The notes under the pieces: generated by a model | Databases searched by the model: none | What the model was told of the DNA's origin: nothing | The model's input: the letters and a program-made list of their open reading frames with translations, nothing else | Shown here: in pieces, positions 31,802 through 39,274 of the stretch | Position numbering within the stretch: position 1 is the first letter of the stretch | Layout of the letters: each line of letters begins with the position of its first letter | Made by a program: the position numbers and the translations under genes | Source: Spirosoma endbachense | Lineage (GTDB): Bacteria; Bacteroidota; Bacteroidia; Cytophagales; Spirosomataceae | Direction of reading: 5' to 3' | Length of the DNA stretch: 64,000 nt | NCBI RefSeq assembly: GCF_010233585.1 | Contig: NZ_CP045997.1 | Coordinates: 7,674,654 to 7,738,653 of the forward strand

Positions 31802-33067
31802 ATGTCAGTAGACAAACTGAAAGCCCTTCAGGAACAGAAAGGGCGTATTGTAGCGGAGCAGCGGTCGCTCATCGACAAAGCTGAAACGGAGAACAGCCGT
31901 GCTTTTTCTGCTGAGGAACGGTCTCAGTTTGACAGACACGACAGCGATATTGCTGATATCGATCGGAAAATCGCCCATTTTCAGCGCGAAGAAGCCGATC
32001 AGCGGGCGGTTGCGGAAACAGCCAACAAAGCGCAGGAAGAAAAACGCGCTCAAACCGATGAAAAATCGGCCGAAACGGCTCATAAACAGGCTTTCGATGC
32101 GTACCTGCGCTACGGGGTTGCCGATATGACCGAAGCTGAAAAACGGGCACTGGGTGGCTTTGTCAAAGCCGTTGAAGGCAATGGCGCTGAAACCCGCGCC
32201 CAGAGTTCAGGTTCGGGTGCCGCTGGCGGCTACACCGTACCCCGTGAGTTCAGCAATGAACTGGAAATTGCCCTGAAAGCCTACGGCGGCATGCTGGAAC
32301 TAGGCCGCATCTGGGGCACCGGTACCGGGGCGACGGTGGATTGGCCAACCCTCGATGACACAGCGACGAAAGGTCGTTTGCTTTCCTCGGGTACCGATGC
32401 CACGACCGGTTCAACGGATCTTGGATTTGGCTCCAAAACACTGGGCGCTTACACCTACACCTCGGACGTGATCAAGGTCGATAACGCCCTGATTCAGGAT
32501 TCAGCCTTCAATTTGGGCGCCCTGATCACGGAAGCCATGGGCATTCGGTTTGGCCGGATTCAGAACGATCACTACACCAAAGCCGACGGGACCAACAAAC
32601 CGGAAGGGGTCATCATTAATGCGGGTGTCTTTAACACGGGTGTAGCCGGGACGGCTTTAACGGCTGACAATTTGTTGGATCTATTGCATTCGGTCAACCG
32701 GGCGTACCGTAAAAACGGTAAGTTCTCCTTCAACGATTTGACGCTGGCCGCTGTCCGTAAATTGAAAGACAGCCAGGGCCGCTACATCTGGCAGATGGGT
32801 GACATTCAGAAAGGAACACCCGAAAATCTGTGGGGATATACGTACGTGATTAACGATGATCTGGCTGATATAGGCCTCAGTGCGAAGTCGGTCGGTTTCG
32901 GCGATTTCAGCAAATACATCATCCGTAATGTAGCTTCTCCGCTGATTATCCGGTTGACTGAGCGTTTTGCTGAATTCAACCAGACGGCCTATGTCGGCTT
33001 TATGCGGACGGATGCCAAGCTGATCAACCAGGGGGCCGTTAAGTTCCTCCAGCACGCAGCCAGCTAA
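31802..33067 (+). CDS. HK97-type major capsid protein
   Basis: The 421-residue protein has the HK97 layout: an N-terminal coiled-coil delta domain (about 1-138, Lys/Glu-rich, VDKLKALQEQKGRIVAEQ) ending at a likely cleavage region before SGSGAAGGYTVPREFSNELEIALKAYGG, then the capsid fold, with TKADGTNKPEGVIINAG in the E-loop region. It forms the icosahedral head. Two bases separate it from the protease gene. Confidence 0.93.
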   Translation: MSVDKLKALQEQKGRIVAEQRSLIDKAETENSRAFSAEERSQFDRHDSDIADIDRKIAHFQREEADQRAVAETANKAQEEKRAQTDEKSAETAHKQAFDAYLRYGVADMTEAEKRALGGFVKAVEGNGAETRAQSSGSGAAGGYTVPREFSNELEIALKAYGGMLELGRIWGTGTGATVDWPTLDDTATKGRLLSSGTDATTGSTDLGFGSKTLGAYTYTSDVIKVDNALIQDSAFNLGALITEAMGIRFGRIQNDHYTKADGTNKPEGVIINAGVFNTGVAGTALTADNLLDLLHSVNRAYRKNGKFSFNDLTLAAVRKLKDSQGRYIWQMGDIQKGTPENLWGYTYVINDDLADIGLSAKSVGFGDFSKYIIRNVASPLIIRLTERFAEFNQTAYVGFMRTDAKLINQGAVKFLQHAAS

Positions 33068-33076
33068 GCGCCCGGT

Positions 33077-33316
33077 ATGGTAACGATAGAAATCCTGGCA
33101 TCCTGTTCGGGTATCAACTTTAGCTATTTCCCTGGTGAAGTAGTTGACGTCGAGCCCGAGCAGGCTGCTGACCTGATCAAACACCAACTGGCCCTGCCGG
33201 TGGAACCGAAAAAGCCTGAAACGGCCGCTGTTGTACCGACTGGCCAACTGGCCAAACGGACGCCGGCCGGTCAAACTGCCACCGTCAAACCCAACGCCGA
33301 AACGCGCAGACGCTAA
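33077..33316 (+). CDS. Small head-module protein
   Basis: A 79-residue protein between the capsid and connector genes (MVTIEILASCSGINFSYFPGE, then Lys/Pro/Thr-rich tail). Many HK97-like phages have a short protein here. The exact role is unknown. It ends in the stop/start overlap with the connector gene. Confidence 0.58.
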   Translation: MVTIEILASCSGINFSYFPGEVVDVEPEQAADLIKHQLALPVEPKKPETAAVVPTGQLAKRTPAGQTATVKPNAETRRR

Positions 33317-33861
33317 TGCTCACCGCCCGCCTGAAAAAACCCGCTGTTCCTTTCGAGCCATGCATCGACGGCGCTACAGCCTGCGACTGGATTCGGATCG
33401 ATCGGGACAGTGTGGCTGATAAAGGGCAGGCGGTCAGTCTGGTGCAAGCAGCGATGGACTGGGCGGAAAGCTTCTGCAAGCAGCCCCTGTTCGCCCGCGA
33501 TTACTATGGTTATGGGGATGATTTCTGCCCGGCGCAACTGCACAGTTTAAATGTGCAGACGGTTTCGGCCATTCACTACCAACAGGATACCGCGGACTGG
33601 GTCGAGTTACCCCCAACGGCTTACCGCTGGCATGAAACGGGTGAGATTCAGTTTTTACCAGTGGCCTGTCAGATTCGGGGAGTTACCCGCATTCGGGTGA
33701 GCTACCGGGCTGGCTACGAGTCGACCGAACTGCCGGCTGATATTCTGCAGGTGGTGCGGCTGCTCATTGGGCGCTGGTATGACAACCGGGCCGATGATCG
33801 CAAACAATGGCGTTCGCATGCCGAATGGATCATGGACAAGTACGTTTTACCGATTTTATAA
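33316..33861 (+). CDS. Head-tail connector protein (gp6-like)
   Basis: The 181-residue protein fits the phage gp6-type head-tail adaptor: VQAAMDWAESFCKQPLFARDYYGYG, LNVQTVSAIHYQQDTADWVELPPTAYRW and YRAGYESTELPADILQVVRLLIGRWYDNR. It would form a ring between portal and tail. It overlaps the capsid-proximal gene by 1 base. Confidence 0.82.
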   Translation: MLTARLKKPAVPFEPCIDGATACDWIRIDRDSVADKGQAVSLVQAAMDWAESFCKQPLFARDYYGYGDDFCPAQLHSLNVQTVSAIHYQQDTADWVELPPTAYRWHETGEIQFLPVACQIRGVTRIRVSYRAGYESTELPADILQVVRLLIGRWYDNRADDRKQWRSHAEWIMDKYVLPIL

Positions 33862-33863
33862 GC

Positions 33864-34223
33864 ATGGCAAAAGCACTGCAAGCGGGCGATCTGGACTGCA
33901 AACTGAGCCTGTTCACCCTGGATACCCATAAAAACGGCAAAGGCGAATCGATTGGCCAATCCGAAAGTCCCTTCGTTCAGAACCTCTCCTGCCGCAAACG
34001 CGAACGGGGTGGTGTGGAAACGGGTGGTGATGGATCGGGAAGCCCGGCTGCGTCGCGCGAAACCGCCTACGGGCTGGTTGACTTCGATATTCGCTACCGT
34101 ATGGATTTGTTGCCGACCATGATTCTTTACTGCGAAGGGATTCAGTATGATATCCTCAACATCCATGCAATGGCTGGAACGCGCCGGCAGTGGTTAACGA
34201 TCGAAACCCAGAAACATGACTGA
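33864..34223 (+). CDS. Phage head closure protein
   Basis: A 119-residue protein with a start at 33864 (an earlier Met overlaps the previous gene). It has the closure-protein pattern: MAKALQAGDLDCKLSLFTL, a basic/Gly-rich loop, and LVDFDIRYRMDLLPTMILYCEGIQYDILNIHAMAGTRRQWLTIE. It seals the head after packaging. It overlaps the next gene by 1 base. Confidence 0.82.
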   Translation: MAKALQAGDLDCKLSLFTLDTHKNGKGESIGQSESPFVQNLSCRKRERGGVETGGDGSGSPAASRETAYGLVDFDIRYRMDLLPTMILYCEGIQYDILNIHAMAGTRRQWLTIETQKHD

Positions 34224-34705
34224 TGAGGGGCAGCATCGACACGCGCGAGCTGTTTGTGCTCGATCGAAAACTGGCCCGAACGGGCCGTGTGGTCGATGCC
34301 CGATTCATGGGCCGAACGATGCGGGTGGCCGTCAAACCGATGCTCGACATTGCCAAACGGGAAGTGCCCATCGGTCAACGGCTGTTTCGAAGCCAGAAGG
34401 TTCGCCGGCTTAAATCGGGCAAAACCAAACGGGACGGCACCTATGACAAGGGCGGAGCCACCAAACGAAGCCTGCGGATCCTGGTGGTACCGGGTAGTCA
34501 GGGCGAGGTCGTTCGGGTTCTGGTCGGAGCCAGCAAAAAACGAGGGTATGCCGGTTGGCGGACACACCTGATCACCCGACCGAATATCCACCGCCGGGGC
34601 GTCGACGACTTTCTGTCCAGAGCCGAATCGCAGGGAGGCGCACTGGCCGAAGCGAGCCTGACCACAGCCCTGCATGCTGAAGTAGAAAAAGAGCTAGTAA
34701 AATAA
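34223..34705 (+). CDS. HK97 gp10-type tail component
   Basis: A 160-residue basic protein (RELFVLDRKLARTGRVVDARFMGRTMRVAVK, KTKRDGTYDKGGATKRSLRILVV) matching the HK97 gp10-like group found between head closure and tail terminator genes. The usual role is in head-tail joining. The overlaps with neighbouring genes are 1 base each. Confidence 0.75.
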   Translation: MRGSIDTRELFVLDRKLARTGRVVDARFMGRTMRVAVKPMLDIAKREVPIGQRLFRSQKVRRLKSGKTKRDGTYDKGGATKRSLRILVVPGSQGEVVRVLVGASKKRGYAGWRTHLITRPNIHRRGVDDFLSRAESQGGALAEASLTTALHAEVEKELVK

Positions 34706-35100
34706 TGGACGCAAAAATTGGCGAAGCCCTCTACGATCTGCTCAATACGCAGATTGACCTGGAATCCCTCCATGAAGGGCGGGTGACACCCGTCACCTTT
34801 GCGCAGGCTGACAGCTTTTCGGCGCTCTATTACAATACCAAAGGGCTTAAAAAACTGGCCTGTCGGACACCTGACCAGACCAAACAGGGCCTGCTGGAAA
34901 TCGGCCTGGTCGCCAAAAACTCCATCGAGCTTGAAACGCTGGCCGATACAGTCAATGATGTACTCGATGGCTACGAAGGCGTTCACCTGGGCTACCAGAT
35001 CAGTCTGGAGATCAACGACGATGATTTCGACGAGACCGACCCGGACATAGGGGCTTTTTACAAAAGACAATTTTTCGATTTAACCGTAACCAAACTGTAA
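34705..35100 (+). CDS. Tail terminator-like protein
   Basis: A 131-residue protein in the place of the tail terminator/completion protein: MDAKIGEALYDLLNTQIDLESLHEGRVTPV, DQTKQGLLEIGLVAKNSIELETLADTVNDVLDG. The family is not recognised with certainty; the position and alpha/beta pattern favour a terminator. An ACCGTAAC octamer lies in its last codons (35083-35090), 14 bases before the tail tube gene. Confidence 0.65.
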   Translation: MDAKIGEALYDLLNTQIDLESLHEGRVTPVTFAQADSFSALYYNTKGLKKLACRTPDQTKQGLLEIGLVAKNSIELETLADTVNDVLDGYEGVHLGYQISLEINDDDFDETDPDIGAFYKRQFFDLTVTKL

Positions 35101-35104
35101 CGCA

Positions 35105-35575
35105 ATGGCACCTCCTGTAGCACGGACCAAAACACTGGTCAAAGGCAAAGAGATTATTGTGCTCATCAAAAAGCCAGCGGGAGCTGATTATATCCTGTTT
35201 GGCTGCATGACCGCTGCTGACCTGGATTCACCGGGGGCTGAAGTGGAAGAGACCGCCTGCCGGTCGGGTACTGAAAAAAGCCCGTCGGGCGATATCGCCG
35301 TACCGACACTGTCGATCGAACACATCGTGCGTCACTATGCGACCGGCGATCAGGCAACCAACGTTTCTGACGACGAAGTCCAGCAGTGGAACGATACCGC
35401 TCAGATTATCGACCTCAAGTATTCAGTCGGTGATAAAATCGGCGATCCGGTTTATACGGGTCAGGGCTTCTTTAACGGCTTTTCCCGCAAAGGCCCCCAG
35501 AAAGGCGATGCCACGGGCGGAGCCACGTTTAATTTCCTGACGATGCCCACCCGGAGCCTGATCGTCGCTCCGTAA
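35105..35575 (+). CDS. Major tail tube protein
   Basis: A 156-residue beta-rich protein (TLVKGKEIIVLIKKPAGADYILFG, YSVGDKIGDPVYTGQGFFNGFSRKGPQKGDATGGATFNFLTMP) typical of siphophage major tail proteins. It forms the tail tube. It is followed by a strong terminator-like hairpin, a usual feature after this highly expressed gene. Confidence 0.8.
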   Translation: MAPPVARTKTLVKGKEIIVLIKKPAGADYILFGCMTAADLDSPGAEVEETACRSGTEKSPSGDIAVPTLSIEHIVRHYATGDQATNVSDDEVQQWNDTAQIIDLKYSVGDKIGDPVYTGQGFFNGFSRKGPQKGDATGGATFNFLTMPTRSLIVAP

Positions 35576-35579
35576 TTCC

Positions 35580-35623
35580 GGTTAAAACCTACTAAAGCTT
35601 AACGGTTTTAGTAGGTTTTAACC
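35580..35623. terminator. Long hairpin after the major tail gene
   Basis: A 17-bp stem (35580-35596 with 35607-35623, core AAAACCTACTAAA) has a 10-base loop. There is no strong T-tail after it, so partial termination or mRNA stabilisation is likely. Confidence 0.65.
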
Positions 35624-35656
35624 AAGTTCATTACCCTAATCGTACCTACCGTCTTT

Positions 35657-36052
35657 ATGAAACCAATTGAACAAGCCAACGGCGAATTCGTCGCCGAAGT
35701 CAATGGCAAAGCCCGCACGTTTAAGTTCGGCATGCTGGCCGCCAAACTCGTCGAAAAGCAAGGCGAAGGTGTCTCGGGCAACTATGAGATGATGGGCCTC
35801 ACCCTCTGGGCCGGTCTGATGTGTCGCTTTGAACAGAACGATCTGCCGGCCGTATTTACCATCGACACCATGCTTGACTGGATGGACACGATGAGTGACG
35901 AGGATCTGGCCCAAGCGCTGGTGATCTCCAAAACGGCATTCGAGCGAATCCCAAACGTAAACAGTCTGGTAGAAAAACTACTCGGGCAGCTGCCAGACGG
36001 AAGCCCCGTTACACTGACTGGGAGTCCCTCCAGGAAACAGCTTACGAAGTAG
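35657..36052 (+). CDS. Tail assembly chaperone (short product)
   Basis: A 131-residue protein in the position of lambda gpG: MKPIEQANGEFVAEVNGKARTFKFGMLAAKLVEKQGEG, with LDWMDTMSDEDLAQALVISKTAFERIPNVNSL near the end. It ends at 36052, but a -1 slippery heptamer lies at codon 99-100. Ribosomes that slip make a longer fusion of about 224 residues. Chaperones of this type guide tail-tube assembly on the tape measure. Confidence 0.8.
   Translation: MKPIEQANGEFVAEVNGKARTFKFGMLAAKLVEKQGEGVSGNYEMMGLTLWAGLMCRFEQNDLPAVFTIDTMLDWMDTMSDEDLAQALVISKTAFERIPNVNSLVEKLLGQLPDGSPVTLTGSPSRKQLTK
35950..35956 (+). other. Predicted -1 ribosomal slippery site CCCAAAC
   Basis: The heptamer is placed exactly as X XXY YYZ in the reading frame (ATC CCA AAC). 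A -1 slip on CCA-AAC re-pairs as CCC-AAA and moves into the frame that runs to 36330. Confidence 0.7.
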
Positions 36053-36330
36053 GCCTGCGGCCAGGCGAATTCTGGGAGATAACCCCCGCCGAATTTGACC
36101 GAATGGTTGCCGGTTACGTGCGTCGCATTAACAAAGAGGGCGTGTATTTCCGCGAACTCTACGCACTACTCTATAACATCAACCGGGGCGAGAAAGCCCC
36201 GGCTATCGAAGGGATTGATGTGATGCGGCTACCTGGCGAGAAAAAGCCGCGAGCTGCTGCACAGCCCAAACTCAAAAAACGAACCGAGGCCGAATGGGCT
36301 GAACTGGTGAGTCGAATCGCTAAATCTTAA
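35956..36330 (+). CDS. Tail assembly chaperone, -1 frame extension (gpGT-like)
   Basis: The -1 frame is open from 35899 to the stop at 36328 and encodes DWESLQETAYEVGLRPGEFWEITPAEFD, the typical GT-extension text. A separate gene starting at the Met at 36103 would lack this conserved part, so frameshifting is the likely expression route. The tape measure gene starts one base after it. Confidence 0.78.
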   Translation, partial: RKQSGRKTTRAAARRKPRYTDWESLQETAYEVGLRPGEFWEITPAEFDRMVAGYVRRINKEGVYFRELYALLYNINRGEKAPAIEGIDVMRLPGEKKPRAAAQPKLKKRTEAEWAELVSRIAKS

Positions 36331-36331
36331 C

Positions 36332-39274
36332 ATGGCAGGAGCAGTTAACATTAAGCTGGGGGCAGTTGTTACCGACTTTGTTGCCGGGTTTCGGGCTGCA
36401 GGCGCTGCGGCTGGTCAACTGGTTACGCAGCTCAATGGCAATGTGGTCGCCAGCTTTGCGGCCGCTGATCGGCAATCCCGTCAGTTCGAGCGGGGCCTGG
36501 GCCGGGTCGCTTCCAGTATGGAGAGTTTTGGCCGAACGGCTTCGCTAGTATCGGCGGGTATTACCGCACTGGGTATTGCATCGTTTAAAACCTACGGCGA
36601 GATCGATGGCATTCAGCGGGCACTGAAAATTACAGCGGGTTCCGCGCAGGAGGCCACCAAACAGTTCGCGGAATTTCGACAGCTGGCCCGTCTGCCGGGT
36701 TTAGGTCTGGAAGAAGTAACCCAGGCAGGCCTTCAACTCGAAACGTTAGGCTATAAAGCCCAGACCGCCGAGAAATATGTCAATGAGGTGGGGAATGCCA
36801 TCGCGTTGGGTGGGAAAGGCAAAGTCGAATTTGCGCAGGTCATTACCCAGTTTACCCAGATGGCAGGAAAAGCCAAAGTACTGGGAGATGACCTGAAACC
36901 CATCATTACAGCCTCGCCCGTTATCTCCAAGGCGATCAGCGATATGTTCGGCACGGTCGATTCGGAGCAGATCAGTGCCAAACTGCAAGCGGTGGGTCGG
37001 AGTCCGAAAGACTTCATCAACGATCTGGTCATTAACCTAGCCAAGCTGGAGCGGGTAGAAGGTGGGCCAAAAAATGCCCTGGAAAATCTCGGTGATGGCC
37101 TGAAGATTGCCCAATTCCAGTTCGCATCAGCGGCCGATAAAGCCTTTGGGCTGACAGAACTAATCGACCGGATTGGCAATGCCGTCGGTAGTCTGGCCGA
37201 TCGTTTTACGGCCCTTTCACCCACGACGCAGAAAGTAATCCTGACCGTTGCGGGCCTGGTGGCCGCCATTGGTCCACTGGCTCTGGGGATTGGCGGACTG
37301 CTTGCCCTAGTCCCTTCCGTAGTCGCCGGATCGGCGGCTATAACAGCTGCGCTGGGCGTGTCGATTGGACCCATCCTGCTAATTGGTGCAGCCATTGCCG
37401 GTGTGGCCGTGCTGGTGGCCGCCAACTGGGATTATATCAAAACAGTTTTAACGAATTCGGGCATCTGGCAATCGGTCAAGGATCTGGTCGGCTCAGCCAT
37501 GGGCTTTGTGCGGTCAGTATTTACCGTTTATGTCGGCTATATCCAGGCCGTCTGGGCACGATTCGGGGGCTTCTTTACAACCATTGCCAAAGGAGCCTTT
37601 GAAGGAGTCGTGGCCGTTTTTAAGTTCGGGGCTGGCTTATTGCAGGGTATCTTTTCGGCGCTTACGGGGTTACTAACGGGTAATTGGAGCCAGTTCGGCA
37701 ACGGCTTACTGATTGTCGCCAAATCCATCTGGAACTTACTGATTGACGGCTTCAAGCTCATGGCTGCTACGATCGGCCGCACCATCGGCTCTATTTTTCA
37801 GCTGTTCGGAGCCACCAGTCTGGCGGATAAGATTACAGCCGGTATTGATAAGGCACTGAGTAAACTGGATGGACTTAAGGGAAGTATTCAATCCGTTCAG
37901 GCGGTTGCCAAAGCAGGCGTATCGCTCAATGTAGCGACGGGCAATAAAGCCGGGGCAGCTACGAGTAAAGACAAAGCCTTTGATTACGCCAGCATTAGCA
38001 TGGCAGGGTCTGCCGCTGAGCAGACCAAAAAGCGAATCAAAGAATTAAAAGACGAGATTGCCAGTGGGAAGCTGTTAGGGAAGGATGTATCGGCTCAACA
38101 GGCTGAATACGATAAACTAAAGGCTAGTCTTGATTCGGCCACCTCTTCATTTAAGGCGCAAAAGCCTGCCGTTGAAGGGGTTGGATCGGCACTGACCACG
38201 AATGAGCGCATTTTAAAGCGGCTCACCAAAGAACTTAGAGAGCAGGGCGATACGGCCAATAAATCAAGAAGCCAGCAGGTAGCCCTGTTTCAGGACCTGG
38301 TTAAACAGGAAAAGGAGCTTGCTAATTTCAAACCCGTTAATCTCGGTGAGTTAAAGCCGATTGTCGCACCGAATGCGTCCAATCAACGGGTAAACTCGAT
38401 TATCAGTAGTGGTGGGGTAACCACACAAGGTGCCAATGGGTCACTGGCTTCAATTGGCTTACCAGGACTCGATGAATTTCAGCGGAAAGCGAATGAACAG
38501 ATTTTCGAAGCCCAATTAACGCTTAAAAACAACAAAGATACGCTGCGTATCGCCCTGGCTGATTTCCCAACGGTGTTTGGCTCCATCAAGGACGAAATGC
38601 AGGGATTGATCACGAGCGATCCTCTTAATACGCAGGGTCTAATCACGTCTGTTCTTTCGTCCGTTCAGGCCATTTCGGGGGCTATTTCCAGTGCTCGCGA
38701 TAGTTTGATTTCAGGGGGTATTGATCTGCTGGCTGGCATTGGCGAAGGACTGGGAGCGGGTAAGCTCAGCTTCAAGTCGATCATCAAAAGTGTCATCGAT
38801 ATGATTGCCGATGCGGTCATCGCCATTGGTAAGGTGATGATCACGACCGGTATTCCGCTCACACTATTCCCGGCAACGGCCGCTTTGGGTTTCAAGCAGA
38901 TCCTGACGGGTGGTGCCATCGTGCTGGCCGGTGGCGTGGCCAAAGGCCTGGCCGGGGCGTTGCTGTCCGACAACACAAAAGGCTTCGCCAAAGGCGGGCT
39001 GTTCCGATCGGAAAGTTTGATCCGGGTGGGTGAGTCCAGCCGGGCAACTTCAGGTGGTCTGGGCGAATGGGTATCACCCGTTGGCTTAGGCGCTGATTTA
39101 ATCTCGGAACGCATTATGAAAAATCTGGGTGGCCCCCAGATCAACCGACCCGATTTAAGCCAGGTACGGCCCCAGCGGCTGCTGGTGACCCATACCGGTG
39201 AATTCAGGCTCAGCAAGGGCGATTTAGCCCTGTCGCTGGCCGATGCCGAGCAAACCAACGAATACTATTCGTAA
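36332..39274 (+). CDS. Phage tail tape measure protein
   Basis: The 980-residue protein sets tail length. It has an N-terminal coiled-coil/TMP domain (TYGEIDGIQRALKITAGSAQEATKQFAEF), several hydrophobic spans (about residues 296-370 and 815-880, rich in Gly/Ala/Val), and long helical stretches (TKKRIKELKDEIASGK). It is the largest gene of the module after the hub. It starts a base after the chaperone extension stop and overlaps the next gene by 1 base. Confidence 0.92.
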   Translation: MAGAVNIKLGAVVTDFVAGFRAAGAAAGQLVTQLNGNVVASFAAADRQSRQFERGLGRVASSMESFGRTASLVSAGITALGIASFKTYGEIDGIQRALKITAGSAQEATKQFAEFRQLARLPGLGLEEVTQAGLQLETLGYKAQTAEKYVNEVGNAIALGGKGKVEFAQVITQFTQMAGKAKVLGDDLKPIITASPVISKAISDMFGTVDSEQISAKLQAVGRSPKDFINDLVINLAKLERVEGGPKNALENLGDGLKIAQFQFASAADKAFGLTELIDRIGNAVGSLADRFTALSPTTQKVILTVAGLVAAIGPLALGIGGLLALVPSVVAGSAAITAALGVSIGPILLIGAAIAGVAVLVAANWDYIKTVLTNSGIWQSVKDLVGSAMGFVRSVFTVYVGYIQAVWARFGGFFTTIAKGAFEGVVAVFKFGAGLLQGIFSALTGLLTGNWSQFGNGLLIVAKSIWNLLIDGFKLMAATIGRTIGSIFQLFGATSLADKITAGIDKALSKLDGLKGSIQSVQAVAKAGVSLNVATGNKAGAATSKDKAFDYASISMAGSAAEQTKKRIKELKDEIASGKLLGKDVSAQQAEYDKLKASLDSATSSFKAQKPAVEGVGSALTTNERILKRLTKELREQGDTANKSRSQQVALFQDLVKQEKELANFKPVNLGELKPIVAPNASNQRVNSIISSGGVTTQGANGSLASIGLPGLDEFQRKANEQIFEAQLTLKNNKDTLRIALADFPTVFGSIKDEMQGLITSDPLNTQGLITSVLSSVQAISGAISSARDSLISGGIDLLAGIGEGLGAGKLSFKSIIKSVIDMIADAVIAIGKVMITTGIPLTLFPATAALGFKQILTGGAIVLAGGVAKGLAGALLSDNTKGFAKGGLFRSESLIRVGESSRATSGGLGEWVSPVGLGADLISERIMKNLGGPQINRPDLSQVRPQRLLVTHTGEFRLSKGDLALSLADAEQTNEYYS

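Noticed and set aside
35972..35978. GAAAAAC as an alternative slippery site in the tail chaperone gene
   Set aside because: It is out of register with the reading frame (GAA AAA C), unlike CCCAAAC at 35950.
36103..36330. Independent 75-codon gene after the tail chaperone
   Set aside because: The conserved part of the frame lies before its first Met, so the frameshift product explains it better.
36751..37425. Minus-strand frame of 224 codons over the tape measure gene
   Set aside because: Low-complexity Ser/Ala/Pro text, antisense to the tape measure protein.
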